Source of the DNA: DASSNU01 sp035701265
GTDB taxonomy: Bacteria > Gemmatimonadota > Gemmatimonadetes > Gemmatimonadales > Gemmatimonadaceae
NCBI GenBank assembly: GCA_035701265.1
Contig: DASSNU010000007.1
Coordinates: 62,001 to 126,000, forward strand
DNA: 64,000 bases
Reading direction: 5' to 3'
Position numbers and translations under genes: made by a program. Under the pieces are notes generated by a model. It was not told the origin of the DNA. It was given only the letters and a program-made list of their open reading frames with translations, and searched no databases. Below, piece by piece: positions 44,013-53,028 of the stretch (positions are counted from its first letter, which is position 1; each line of letters begins with the position of its first letter).

Positions 44013-47000
44013 CTAACGATCCTCCGACCTGCCGTCGCGTGGCCGTGGCTCGCGCATGGCCGCGGGACTCCCCTCGGATGCTTCGTGACGTCTCCGGGGC
44101 GGCGATGCTTCGAACGACTGTAACTCGCCGCGCTGGACGTGCCGGCGCGTGCGGCGGAGCGGCTCGCCACGCTCCGGCCTCGGTCGCGACGCTCTGGGCG
44201 CCCCACCCCCCGCGGGCGCCCCGGCCACCTCACGACGTGTTGGCCCCGCACCGGTCGCTTCACGCTCGTGCACCCGCCGCTCACGAATGGCGAGTTGCAG
44301 CACGTCGGCCAGATGAAGCGCTCTCCGGCCAGTCCCCTGCGCGATCTGCTCCCGGCAACTGAAGCCATCGGCGATGATGAGCGTGTCGCGTCCTGCCGCA
44401 CGAACGGCTGGCAGGAGCACACGCTCGCCACACCGCACCGAGACGTCATAGTGCTCGCGCTCGAACCCGAAGCCGCCCGCCATCCCGCAACATCCGGAGG
44501 GCGGCAGCTCGTAGTCGAGCCCCATCGCGTCGAGCACCTCCTGCTCGGCAGTGAACTTCATGACCGACGTGTGATGGCAGTGCCCGTGCACCACCGCCTT
44601 TCGATGCAGCGTGGGCGGGCGGTAGTGCGGTGCGTGCTCCGCCAGTAGCTCGCTCAACAGGAACGTCTGCGCGCTCAGCCGCTGGGCATCCGCATCGTGC
44701 GGGAGCAGGTTGAGCAGCTCGTCCCGGAACACAGCCGCGCAGCTCGGCTCGAGCACCACCACCGGCGTCCCCGCCTCGATGTCGGAACGCAGCGCTCGCA
44801 CAGTGTGCTGGAGCCAGGAGCGGGCGCGGTCGAGCATCCCGTAGTCGTAGAGTGGGCGCCCGCAGCAGAGTGTGGCGGCGGGAACGCGCACGTGGAAACC
44901 AGCGTCCTCCAGCACATCCACCGCCGCGCCGAGTGTGTCCGGATGGAAGTGGTTGTTGAAGGTGTCGGTCCAGAGGAGTACGTCCGGGTTTCCATCGCGC
45001 CGCGCGGAAGGGGCGGCGCCTGAAGCGGCCGAGCCACCAGTGCGGTTCTCGCGTTGCGCTCCGAAGCGCTCCCGGAAAGTGGTGGCGGCAAAGCGCGGGA
45101 TGCCTCGCTCCGGCGCGATGCCGGCCACGGCCTTGGCCACGCTGCGGAGACCGGGTGTCTGCGTGAGGAAATTCACCAGACCGGGCGCGTGCGAGGCCGC
45201 GCGCGCCCAGAGTGGGATCAGCCCGAAGGCGTACGCCGACCGCGGGCGGCGGTGCTCGTCGTAGTAGTGCGAGAGGAATTCGGCCTTGTATGTGGCCATG
45301 TCCACGTTCAGGGGACAGTCGCTCTTGCATCCCTTGCAGGAGAGACAGAGATCGAGCGCGTCCTTCACTGCCTCGCTCTGCCATCCGTCGGTGATCGTCT
45401 CGCCGCGCAACATCTCGAAGAGCAAGCGCGCGCGCCCGCGCGTGGAGTGCTTCTCCTCGCGTGTCACCATGTAGCTGGGACACATCGTGCCACCGCCCAC
45501 GCGGCGGCACTCCCCCACGCCCACGCAGCGGAGCGCCGCGCGAGAAAAGTCTCCGCGATCGGCGGGAAAGTGAAAGTGTGTCTCGGGCGAGGCCGGATGG
45601 TATTCGGTGCCGATACGCAGGTTGCTGTCGAGGGGATACGGAGAGACGACCTTCCCAGGATTCATCCGCCATTCGGGGTCCCACAGCGACTTGAACTCCC
45701 GGAACGCGCCCATCAGCTCCTCGCCGAACATCTTGGGGAGGAGCTCCGCGCGGGCCTGTCCATCGCCGTGCTCTCCGGAGAGCGAGCCTCCGTAGCGCAG
45801 CACGAGATCCGACGCTTCCTCCATGAACGCTCGGAAGTTGGCCACGCCTTCGTGCGTCACGAGGTCGAAGGGGATGCGGCAGTGCACGCACCCCTGTCCG
45901 AAGTGGCCATAGAGCGCGGCCTGGTAACCGTACTTGTCGAACAACGCGCGGAGATCGCGCAGATAGCCGGCAAGATGATCCGGATGCACCGCGGAGTCTT
46001 CCCAGCCGGGCCAGGTGTCGGGGAGCTGGGGGACGAACGCCGTGGCTCCCAGTCCGGATTCGCGCACCGCCCAGATGACGTGCTCCTCGTCGGGATCGTC
46101 GAAGAGCTTCATGCTCGGCGCATCGGGTGCGCGGCGCAACTCATCCATGAGGTCGTGCGCGAACTGGTCCGCTTCCTCTCTGGTGCTGCCCCCGAATTCG
46201 ACGAGCAGCCAGCCATTCCCCTCCGGCAGGATCTGCACGTCGCGCGCGTGCAAGCCCTTGCGTTCCATGTAGTGAACGAGCTGGTCGTCGATCCCCTCGC
46301 AAGCGATGGGTCGGTAGCGAAGCACCGTCGGCACGTGCGCGCCGGCGGCGAACACATCCGGGTAGCCGAGCACGAGGAGGGAGCGGACCGGCGGCTCGGG
46401 GATGAGCTCCAGCGTCGCTTCGAGAATCGTGACGCACGTTCCTTCCGAGCCGGCAAGCGCGCGGGCCACGTTGAACCCGTTCTCGGGGAGCAGCTCGTCC
46501 AGGTTGTAGCCGGAGACGCGACGCGGGATGTGGGGGTAGCGCTCGCGGATGAGATCGCCGTACCGGTCACGCAGCCGCTTGAGGCGCGCGTAGATCTCGG
46601 CGCGCCGTCCTCCGGCGAGGATGATGCGCTGCAGATCCTCCTCGCTCGTGGGTCCCACACGCATCCGGTGGCCGTCGTAGGTGACGATGTCCAGCTCCCG
46701 GATGTTGTCGGACGTGCGCGCGCCGGTGCCCGCGAACGACGCCATGACCGAGTGCACGCCGCAGGAGTTGTTGCCGATCATTCCGCCGATGGTGCAGTGG
46801 TCGTGCGTGGCGGGATCGGGGCCGAAGGTGAGCCCGTGCGCCCGGGCCGCGTCGCGCACGGAGTCGAGGATCGCCCCCGGGCGCGCGCGTGCGAGCCGGA
46901 GCTCGGCATCCACGTCCAGCACCTGGTGCATGTACTTGGTGAAGTCGAGCACCACGGCCACGTTGCAGCACTGGCCGGCCAGGCTGGTGCCGCATCCGCG

Positions 47001-47276
47001 CGGAAGCACCGGCGCGTGCAGCTCGCGGGCGATGGCGATCGTGGTCACGACATCATCCACGTCGCGTGGGATGACCACGCCGATGGGCGTCTGCCGGTAG
47101 TTGGAGGCGTCGGTGGCGTAGAGCGCACGGTCGCCATCGGTAAAGCGAACCTCGCCGCGGAGATTGGCGCGGAGCCGTGCCTCGAGCGCCGCGACGTCGA
47201 CGTCGCCCGCGGCGCGGGAAGGTGTGGACACATCGTGCACGCGCGCGTGCCGGACACTCGTCGTCATGGGAAACAT
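44013..47276 (-). CDS. FAD-linked oxidase fused to Fe-S/CCG domains (D-lactate/2-hydroxyacid dehydrogenase-like)
   Basis: A 1087-residue fusion. The N-terminal half is an FAD-binding type-4 oxidase (PRGCGTSLAGQCCN and the NNSCGVHSVM segment, then PPVRSLLVLGYPDV), homologous to D-lactate and glycolate dehydrogenases. A ferredoxin-like pair follows (CVGVGECRRVGGGTMC and CLSCKGCKSDCPLNVD, about residues 620-710), then two CCG domains (LCCGRPLYDYG and SGCCGMAGGFGFE) as in GlpC-type subunits. The last 130 residues are low-complexity, Arg-rich and not expected for the family. The ATG at 47276 has GAGAGG upstream. It likely passes electrons from a 2-hydroxyacid to the quinone pool. Confidence 0.9.
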   Translation of the reverse strand: MFPMTTSVRHARVHDVSTPSRAAGDVDVAALEARLRANLRGEVRFTDGDRALYATDASNYRQTPIGVVIPRDVDDVVTTIAIARELHAPVLPRGCGTSLAGQCCNVAVVLDFTKYMHQVLDVDAELRLARARPGAILDSVRDAARAHGLTFGPDPATHDHCTIGGMIGNNSCGVHSVMASFAGTGARTSDNIRELDIVTYDGHRMRVGPTSEEDLQRIILAGGRRAEIYARLKRLRDRYGDLIRERYPHIPRRVSGYNLDELLPENGFNVARALAGSEGTCVTILEATLELIPEPPVRSLLVLGYPDVFAAGAHVPTVLRYRPIACEGIDDQLVHYMERKGLHARDVQILPEGNGWLLVEFGGSTREEADQFAHDLMDELRRAPDAPSMKLFDDPDEEHVIWAVRESGLGATAFVPQLPDTWPGWEDSAVHPDHLAGYLRDLRALFDKYGYQAALYGHFGQGCVHCRIPFDLVTHEGVANFRAFMEEASDLVLRYGGSLSGEHGDGQARAELLPKMFGEELMGAFREFKSLWDPEWRMNPGKVVSPYPLDSNLRIGTEYHPASPETHFHFPADRGDFSRAALRCVGVGECRRVGGGTMCPSYMVTREEKHSTRGRARLLFEMLRGETITDGWQSEAVKDALDLCLSCKGCKSDCPLNVDMATYKAEFLSHYYDEHRRPRSAYAFGLIPLWARAASHAPGLVNFLTQTPGLRSVAKAVAGIAPERGIPRFAATTFRERFGAQRENRTGGSAASGAAPSARRDGNPDVLLWTDTFNNHFHPDTLGAAVDVLEDAGFHVRVPAATLCCGRPLYDYGMLDRARSWLQHTVRALRSDIEAGTPVVVLEPSCAAVFRDELLNLLPHDADAQRLSAQTFLLSELLAEHAPHYRPPTLHRKAVVHGHCHHTSVMKFTAEQEVLDAMGLDYELPPSGCCGMAGGFGFEREHYDVSVRCGERVLLPAVRAAGRDTLIIADGFSCREQIAQGTGRRALHLADVLQLAIRERRVHEREATGAGPTRREVAGAPAGGGAPRASRPRPERGEPLRRTRRHVQRGELQSFEASPPRRRHEASEGSPAAMREPRPRDGRSEDR

Positions 47277-47459
47277 CGCCTCTCATCGTTCTGGGAGCAC
47301 GTGGCTTTGCATAACGAGTTCCACGAGCCGGCCTGCCCAGGGGCAAGTCCGGCTCGTCACGGCGTGGCATGGTGGGGGGCGCGCGCGTCGCGTATTGTTT
47401 GGAGGGGGCTGATGGGAGCAATGGAGCAGCGCGATTCCAGTGGAGAGGAGAGGAACGAC

Positions 47460-48800
47460 ATGAGACGCAGCGGGGAGTGGCGTAGCGCGTGGTACGCGGC
47501 GAGAGCGATCGGCGGGGTGTTCGCCGTTGCGACTCTGGCGGCGACTGTCGGCTGCCACGGGAGTGAGGCGGGTGTGGCGTCGGGAGGTCGCGTCGCGTGC
47601 GATGCCGGGAATGGTGGGCTCACGCTGCCGGACGGATTCTGCGCGACGGTATTCGCCGACTCGTTGGGGACGGCACGACACGTTGCCGTGGCACCCAACG
47701 GCGATGTGTTCGTGGCGCTGCTCAGCGGTCCGGAGCGTACCGATGGCGGGATCATGGCGCTCCGCGACACGAACGCGGACGGCCACGCCGACGTGCGTCG
47801 CAAGTTCGGGGAAACGGGCGCGAACGAGGTGCGAGTCCATGGCGGCTACGTCTATCAGGACAACGTCACCGCGATCGTGCGGTATCCTCTGCCGCGGGGG
47901 AGTCTCACGCCGCCGGACGGCACCAAGCCGGACACGATCGTGGCGGGCTTTCCCACCGGGGGGCACTTCGCGCGAACGTTCGTGATCGATCCGCAGGGGA
48001 TCATGTACGTGAACGTCGGCTCGCCCACCAACTCGTGCCAGGAGAAGGACCGCACCAACGGCTCACCCGGAAAGAACCCGTGTACCGAGCTACAGGAACG
48101 CGCCGGGATCTGGCGGTACGACGCGGGGCGGCCAGGACAGCAGCACGGTGCCGACGGACGATTCGCCACCGGACTCCGGAATGCGATGGGACTGGCGCTG
48201 TATCCCGGAACGGGGCAGCTCTACGCCACGCAGCACGGGCGCGATCAACTCTTCCAGAACTGGCCCATGCACTACGATGCCGATCAGGGGGCCGAGCTGC
48301 CGGCCGAGGAGCTGGTCGCGGTGGATGACGGGGATAACTTCGGGTGGCCGTACTGCTACTACGATCAGTTCCAGCACGCGCTCGTGCAGGCGCCCGAGTA
48401 CGGAGGGGATGGGAAAACGGTGGGGAAGTGCGCGTCGTACGAGAAGCCGTTGGTGGCGTTTCCCGGCCACTGGGCGCCGAACGGCCTGCTCATATATAGT
48501 GGGAGCCAGTTCCCGGCGAAGTATCGCGGGGGGGCGTTCATCGCGTTCCACGGGTCGTGGAACCGCGCGCCCAAACCGCAGGCGGGGTACAAGGTGGTGT
48601 TCGTTCCGTTCAACGACGGACGTCCCACCGGCACGTACGAGACGTTCGCCGACAATTTCGCGGGTGTGGATCTGAGCAAGGGTGGTGAGGTACAACATCG
48701 CCCGATGGGGCTCGCGCAGTCTCCTGATGGATCGCTGTTCGTGACCGACAGCCGCACCGGGAAGGTGTGGAAGATCAGCTATCGCGGGGGCGCGCAGTAG
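47460..48800 (+). CDS. Sorbosone/glucose dehydrogenase-like beta-propeller lipoprotein
   Basis: A 446-residue exported protein divergent from the FAD/Fe-S gene. The signal FAVATLAATVGCHG has lipobox TVGC. The propeller carries LPDGFCATVFADSLGTARHVAV, RTDGGIMALRDTNADGHAD and YATQHGRDQLFQN, typical of the GSDH family that uses PQQ or heme-linked cofactors to oxidise sugars. Cysteines in CQEKDRTNGSPGKNPC may form a disulphide. The ATG at 47460 is set by GGAGAGGAACGAC; an ATG at 47412 is less likely. The substrate is unknown. Confidence 0.88.
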   Translation: MRRSGEWRSAWYAARAIGGVFAVATLAATVGCHGSEAGVASGGRVACDAGNGGLTLPDGFCATVFADSLGTARHVAVAPNGDVFVALLSGPERTDGGIMALRDTNADGHADVRRKFGETGANEVRVHGGYVYQDNVTAIVRYPLPRGSLTPPDGTKPDTIVAGFPTGGHFARTFVIDPQGIMYVNVGSPTNSCQEKDRTNGSPGKNPCTELQERAGIWRYDAGRPGQQHGADGRFATGLRNAMGLALYPGTGQLYATQHGRDQLFQNWPMHYDADQGAELPAEELVAVDDGDNFGWPYCYYDQFQHALVQAPEYGGDGKTVGKCASYEKPLVAFPGHWAPNGLLIYSGSQFPAKYRGGAFIAFHGSWNRAPKPQAGYKVVFVPFNDGRPTGTYETFADNFAGVDLSKGGEVQHRPMGLAQSPDGSLFVTDSRTGKVWKISYRGGAQ

Positions 48801-49012
48801 CACACCAACGCCGTGCAAGGGACACGCGCGGCGTCGTCCTACCATACGATGTGTCCCAACGATGTGTCCCACGCCGGAACGCGAGTGAACGTCTGTTTCG
48901 TGACGACGACGTTCGCCCGCGTGACGGTACGTCGTGACAGAAGTACGGCGGCAACAGTCCGGGGACGGGAGTCCCTTCCTTCCGTCCACTCTCCATTCAG
49001 CAGAGGATCTCG

Positions 49013-51001
49013 ATGCGTTGGATCGCGTCTCTGTGCGCGGTGGCATGTGCCGCCGCTACCCTCCCGCTCGCGGCGCAAGCGCCCCACATCACGCCGCAGG
49101 GCGACCCGTCCGTCCGCAACGACACCATTTACGCGCTCGCGGTGAATCCGGCGGATTACCCGGACAAGTCGGCCGCGTATCTGTTGGACGACGGCGTGGT
49201 GCGCCGCGAGATGGATGGGAGCGGCTCGGAAACGTACCGTCAGGTAGTGCAGATCCTGAAGGACGCTGCGGTGGAGAACTGGGCGGAGATGTCCTTCTCG
49301 TACGCGCCGGAGCATCAGCGTCTCACGATCAACTGGATTCGCGTGGTGAAGCCGGACGGCACCGTGGTGAGCGCGGAGCCGACGCACGTGCAGGATGCGG
49401 ACGTGCCGGCATCGATCAGCAATCCCGTCTACGTGAATCGCAAGGTGAAGCGCGTGACGCTGGCCGGCGTGGCGGTGGGAACGCTGGTGGACTACAGCTA
49501 CACGCTCGAGGAGCTGAAGCCGTACCTGCGTGGAGATTTCTCCGACAGTTGGAGCGTGACGACCGGGCTCCCGACACGCAGGTCGCGGTTCGTCCTCGAC
49601 GTGCCAGCGGCCATGAAGCCGCGCATCGTGGAGCGGAACCTCACCTTCAAGCGGGTCACCAAGGAATCGAACGGGCGGCGCGTATACACGTGGGCCACGA
49701 GCGATGTGCCGGTGGTGAAGCCGCAACTCTTCGCCGCGGACTCGAATGGTGTGTACATGTCGCTCAGCATCTCGGCGCCCATCGTGTGGGGAGACATCGC
49801 GAAGTGGTACGCCGGGTTGGCCAGCGATCGCTACGTGGTGACGCCGGAGCTGTCGCACACCATCGACTCGCTGGTGGCGGGGGCGAAGACGCTGAACGAC
49901 TCGCTCCGCACGCTGCAGCGGTGGGTAGCGCAGGACTTCCGCTACGTCTCCATCGATCTGGGAATCGGCGGATACCAGCCGCGGTTGCCGGCGGATGTCT
50001 TCTCCACCGGTTACGGCGACTGCAAGGACAAGACGACGTTGTTCGTGGCGGCGCTCAAGCATCTGGGGATTACCGCGTACCCGGTGCTGCTGGCCGCGGG
50101 GGGCGGTGTGGAGCGTGACCTGCCGGCCATCGAGCAGTTCGACCACGCCATCGCCGCGGTCGCTCGGCCGCATGGCGGCTACACGTTCGTGGATCTCACA
50201 TCGGAGCTGACGCCGTTGGGCGACCTGCCGTACGGTCCGCAGGGAGAGTTCGCCCTGGTGGTGCACCCGGATGGCTCGGGGGAAGAGGTGACGCTCCCCG
50301 AGGATTCGATCGCCACGAACCGGAGCGAGATGCACGTCATCGGCACACTGTCGCCGGACGGAATCTTCGATGGCCGCTTCGAGCAGAGCGCCGGCGGCAT
50401 CCAGCAGTACGCGCTGCGCGACGCCTTCTCGAATCCGCTGGATTCCACCGCACGTGCGACGATCGCACGCAAGGTGGCGGGCGGGCTCTTCCCGCAGGCC
50501 ACGGGTGACAGTCTCACGGCGTTCGACGGGAAGAACCTGCAGGCGCCGGTGAAGCTCTCGCTCCTCGTCCACGGCGGGCACGCGACCCAGCAGTCGGGGG
50601 ACCTGATGTTCCTCACGCTCCCGTTCTCGAGCATGGAGGGACTGGGCACGCTGGTGTCGGAGCTCAAGGCGGAGGGGGAACGGCAGTTCCCCATCAACGC
50701 GCGCGCGGTGATCGGGCCGTACACCAACGTGACGGAGATGCGCGTAACGCTTCCCGCGGGCTGGCGCGCGCGTCTTCCGAAGAACGTACACGCCGAGAGC
50801 GTGTTCGGGCGTTACGACGTGGAGTACTCGCAGCATGGCCGCGAGTTGCGGATGCTGCGCACGCTGACGGGCGCGGTCGGGACCTACGCGCCGGACAGGA
50901 TCGGCGAGCTGGAGTCGTGGCTCTCCGCGGTGGCGCAGGACAACGCCAAGTTCATCGTGCTCGAGACGGGCGGGCAGACAGCGGCCGCGGCGCAGCCCTG
51001 A
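49013..51001 (+). CDS. Secreted DUF3857/transglutaminase-like protein
   Basis: A 662-residue protein with a cleavable signal (WIASLCAVACAAATLPLAAQA). DUF3857 is in the first half (beginning EMDGSGSETYRQVVQILKDA), followed by a transglutaminase-like core with a complete catalytic triad: Cys in YGDCKDKTTLFVAALK, His in FDHAIAAV and Asp in FVDLTSEL. DUF3858-like beta sandwich follows. Such proteins are common in Bacteroidota and related groups; their substrates are unknown. AGAGGATCTCG precedes the ATG, and a strong terminator lies about 50 bases after the stop. Confidence 0.9.
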   Translation: MRWIASLCAVACAAATLPLAAQAPHITPQGDPSVRNDTIYALAVNPADYPDKSAAYLLDDGVVRREMDGSGSETYRQVVQILKDAAVENWAEMSFSYAPEHQRLTINWIRVVKPDGTVVSAEPTHVQDADVPASISNPVYVNRKVKRVTLAGVAVGTLVDYSYTLEELKPYLRGDFSDSWSVTTGLPTRRSRFVLDVPAAMKPRIVERNLTFKRVTKESNGRRVYTWATSDVPVVKPQLFAADSNGVYMSLSISAPIVWGDIAKWYAGLASDRYVVTPELSHTIDSLVAGAKTLNDSLRTLQRWVAQDFRYVSIDLGIGGYQPRLPADVFSTGYGDCKDKTTLFVAALKHLGITAYPVLLAAGGGVERDLPAIEQFDHAIAAVARPHGGYTFVDLTSELTPLGDLPYGPQGEFALVVHPDGSGEEVTLPEDSIATNRSEMHVIGTLSPDGIFDGRFEQSAGGIQQYALRDAFSNPLDSTARATIARKVAGGLFPQATGDSLTAFDGKNLQAPVKLSLLVHGGHATQQSGDLMFLTLPFSSMEGLGTLVSELKAEGERQFPINARAVIGPYTNVTEMRVTLPAGWRARLPKNVHAESVFGRYDVEYSQHGRELRMLRTLTGAVGTYAPDRIGELESWLSAVAQDNAKFIVLETGGQTAAAAQP

Positions 51002-51053
51002 GGCGGCCGTGGCGCGGATGGGTGGGAGAGGGCGGAGTGCGAGTGATCAATAG

Positions 51054-51094
51054 AAATGGAACGGGCGCCTGGGTATCGGGCGCCCGTTCCATTT
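51054..51094. terminator. Intrinsic terminator
   Basis: A 16-base arm (51054-51069, starting AAATGGAACGGG) pairs perfectly with 51079-51094 (GGCGCCCGTTCCATTT) over a 9-base loop, with TTTT at the end of the plus-strand stem and an A-rich opposite arm, so it could work in both directions. It follows the transglutaminase gene. Confidence 0.85.
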
Positions 51095-51524
51095 TCCGGG
51101 AGAGAGCGCAGCGGAGCGGGTGCGTGACCCCACCACTGTCATGGGGGTGTAATAGGATTGTCGGGCGAGGCGAAATGACGCGTCGCTGACGCAGATGCGT
51201 ATGTTGGCGCGCGTGCAATCAAGTGATGTGATGGCAAGACTCGCACAAACGAAACAGATGTTTCGCACATGGCGAACGGGCGTGCGAGAGATTGATGCCG
51301 GGAGTGCCGAGTACGTGCCGCCACATGTGGCGATGGCGCGACGGAATTGGAGACAGAACGACCGGGTGGCAGTCACATCCGCCGCGAGCATTTCCAGCCA
51401 GCCTATAGTCATTGCTGAAAAAGCGCTGTTGCGAATTTCGGGTCCCGATGCGGTAATAGGTTCATTCTTCCCGACACCGATTCACGCGCTGACGGGATAG
51501 ATCCACATTGCAAGGAAAGCCGCC
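51095..51524. other. Noncoding region with nested inverted repeats before the first activator
   Basis: About 430 bases without a convincing gene. CTCGCAC (51240-51246) and GTGCGAG (51282-51288) enclose a perfect hairpin CGAAAC-AGAT-GTTTCG (51250-51265), and a 14-bp palindrome CGCCACATGTGGCG lies at 51319-51332. Short frames on both strands lack ribosome sites. The region could encode a small RNA or hold the regulatory region of the following gene. Base composition is clearly less GC-rich than its neighbours. Confidence 0.45.
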
Positions 51525-52757
51525 ATGAAGCGCGATGGAGCGTTTCCCCACCCCACTGTCGAGGGTGCCCTTCCCGCCGCCGCAAATGCGGATGCAATCG
51601 TGGATGCAATTGCATCCGCGATCGCGCGCGCGGCGTCCGACGGCGGTGCGTTGCGTGCGGCTTCGGTCGCGACGGACGATGCGCGCATCAAGGCTCGGCG
51701 GATCGTCCCCCCGCCGGGAACGTGGTTCGCCAGCCAATCGGAAAGCTTCATGCGGGCGCAGATCGAAGCGGCACGGCTGGCGCGCGACGACCGTCTCCCC
51801 ATTCTCATCACGGGAGAGACGGGAACGGGGAAGTCGTACTTTGCGCGCTACATCCACGATTGCTCGCCCCGCCGGAAGGAGACGTTCGAGACGTGCTCGC
51901 TCGCCTCGCTGCACGAGGGGACGGCGGCGTCCGACCTGCGTGGTCACGTGAAGGGAGCATACACCGGGGCGGAAGGACGACGGCACGGCCGCATCCTGTC
52001 CGCCGAAGGGGGAACGCTCTTTCTGGACGAGGTGGGGAAGGCATCACGCGAAGTGCAGAAGATGCTCCTGCACGTGGTGGAACGGCGCGAGGTCTTCCCG
52101 GTGGGTGGGGACCGGAGCGTGCCGGTGAACGTGCGGATGATCTTCGCCGCGAACGAACGGTTGGAGGAGATGGTGGCGCGGGGAGAGTTTCTCCCCGATC
52201 TCTTCCACCGCATCGGCTATGCGCAGGTGAAAGTCCCCCCGCTCCGCGAGCGCCCGGAGGACATCCCGTTGCTGGCGGCGGAGATCATCGCGAAACACGC
52301 CGCCGCCATGCGTCTTCCCCATGTCCCGTCGATCGAGCCGCTCCTCATGCTGGCACTGCAAGCCACGCACTGGGAGGGGAACGTCCGCCAGCTCGACGGT
52401 GCGCTCCAGGTGCTCCTCGCCATGTCCGACGGCGCAACCGCGCTCACGCTCGACCACCGAACCGCGGCCATGGAATGGCTGATCGAAGGACTCCTCGGCT
52501 CCCTTGGCAGGCGTTCGCGCACGAACATGCTGTCGCGTGAGCACGCCGAGCTGGCGCTCACGTACTGCCGAGGGAGCAAGACGCGGGCGGCGCGTCTCCT
52601 CCATGTGAGCCGGCAGACGCTGTACAAGGCCCTCAAGCGCCCGTGGCAGTCCTGCCAACCGGCCGCCGCGTCCGCGGCAGCGCCCATTCCCGCGCCTGCC
52701 CCAGACGCGCTAGCACTCCCCACGCCCGCGCCCGACGACGCTCGCGCGGCGGTGTAG
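51525..52757 (+). CDS. Sigma-54-type AAA+ activator without receiver domain
   Basis: A 410-residue bacterial enhancer-binding protein. The AAA+ domain has Walker A GETGTGKS (about 97-104), HVKGAYTGAEG (the sigma-54-contacting loop, here GAYTGA instead of GAFTGA), Walker B GGTLFLDEVGK and the sensor II region WEGNVRQLDGAL. The C-terminal HTH SKTRAARLLHVSRQTLYKALKR binds DNA. The N-terminus (about 65 residues) has an Ala-rich helix and no receiver or PAS. It ends with a Pro/Ala-rich tail. It precedes the type II secretion operon and is a candidate regulator. Confidence 0.85.
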   Translation: MKRDGAFPHPTVEGALPAAANADAIVDAIASAIARAASDGGALRAASVATDDARIKARRIVPPPGTWFASQSESFMRAQIEAARLARDDRLPILITGETGTGKSYFARYIHDCSPRRKETFETCSLASLHEGTAASDLRGHVKGAYTGAEGRRHGRILSAEGGTLFLDEVGKASREVQKMLLHVVERREVFPVGGDRSVPVNVRMIFAANERLEEMVARGEFLPDLFHRIGYAQVKVPPLRERPEDIPLLAAEIIAKHAAAMRLPHVPSIEPLLMLALQATHWEGNVRQLDGALQVLLAMSDGATALTLDHRTAAMEWLIEGLLGSLGRRSRTNMLSREHAELALTYCRGSKTRAARLLHVSRQTLYKALKRPWQSCQPAAASAAAPIPAPAPDALALPTPAPDDARAAV

Positions 52758-52875
52758 CGACAGCGCACAACACTACAACAATAGTAGGCGCAGCACGTAC
52801 GTAGACGCGGCACGCAGGCGCGGCATCGCCGCTCGCCCGCGTTCTCCGCGCGTCCGGCGAGCATTCGTGGAGCGC

Positions 52876-52924
52876 GTGTCAACGTTCGGGCGAAGGTTGA
52901 CACAATGAGCGCGAAGGTTGACAC
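52876..52924 (+). promoter_or_regulatory. Three-copy operator-like repeat upstream of gspE
   Basis: Two identical direct copies of GCGAAGGTTGACAC (52890-52903 and 52911-52924, 21 bases apart centre to centre, two helical turns) are preceded by an inverted relative GTGTCAACGTTCGG (52876-52889). The first two units form a 28-bp imperfect palindrome. They resemble an activator binding array 105-155 bases before gspE. Confidence 0.5.
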
Positions 52925-53028
52925 GACAGCTGACAGTGGCACCGAACGCCCGCGCGCTAAATCGTTGTCTTGCATCGATGTAGCAATTCATTGCGTCATG
53001 GCGCGACGCATGCTTTGGGCGGCGAGTC

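Noticed and set aside
45054..47459. Very long plus-strand frame antisense to the FAD/Fe-S dehydrogenase
   Set aside because: High GC keeps opposite frames open; the minus strand carries conserved oxidase, ferredoxin and CCG motifs. Only the part from 47460 is a gene.
51047..51412. 121-residue minus frame across the terminator
   Set aside because: It starts within the repeat-containing noncoding region, crosses a strong intrinsic terminator and has no family-like sequence.
51195..51500. 101-residue plus frame before the first activator
   Set aside because: No ribosome site, no recognisable domain, and composition unlike neighbouring genes; the region carries inverted repeats instead.
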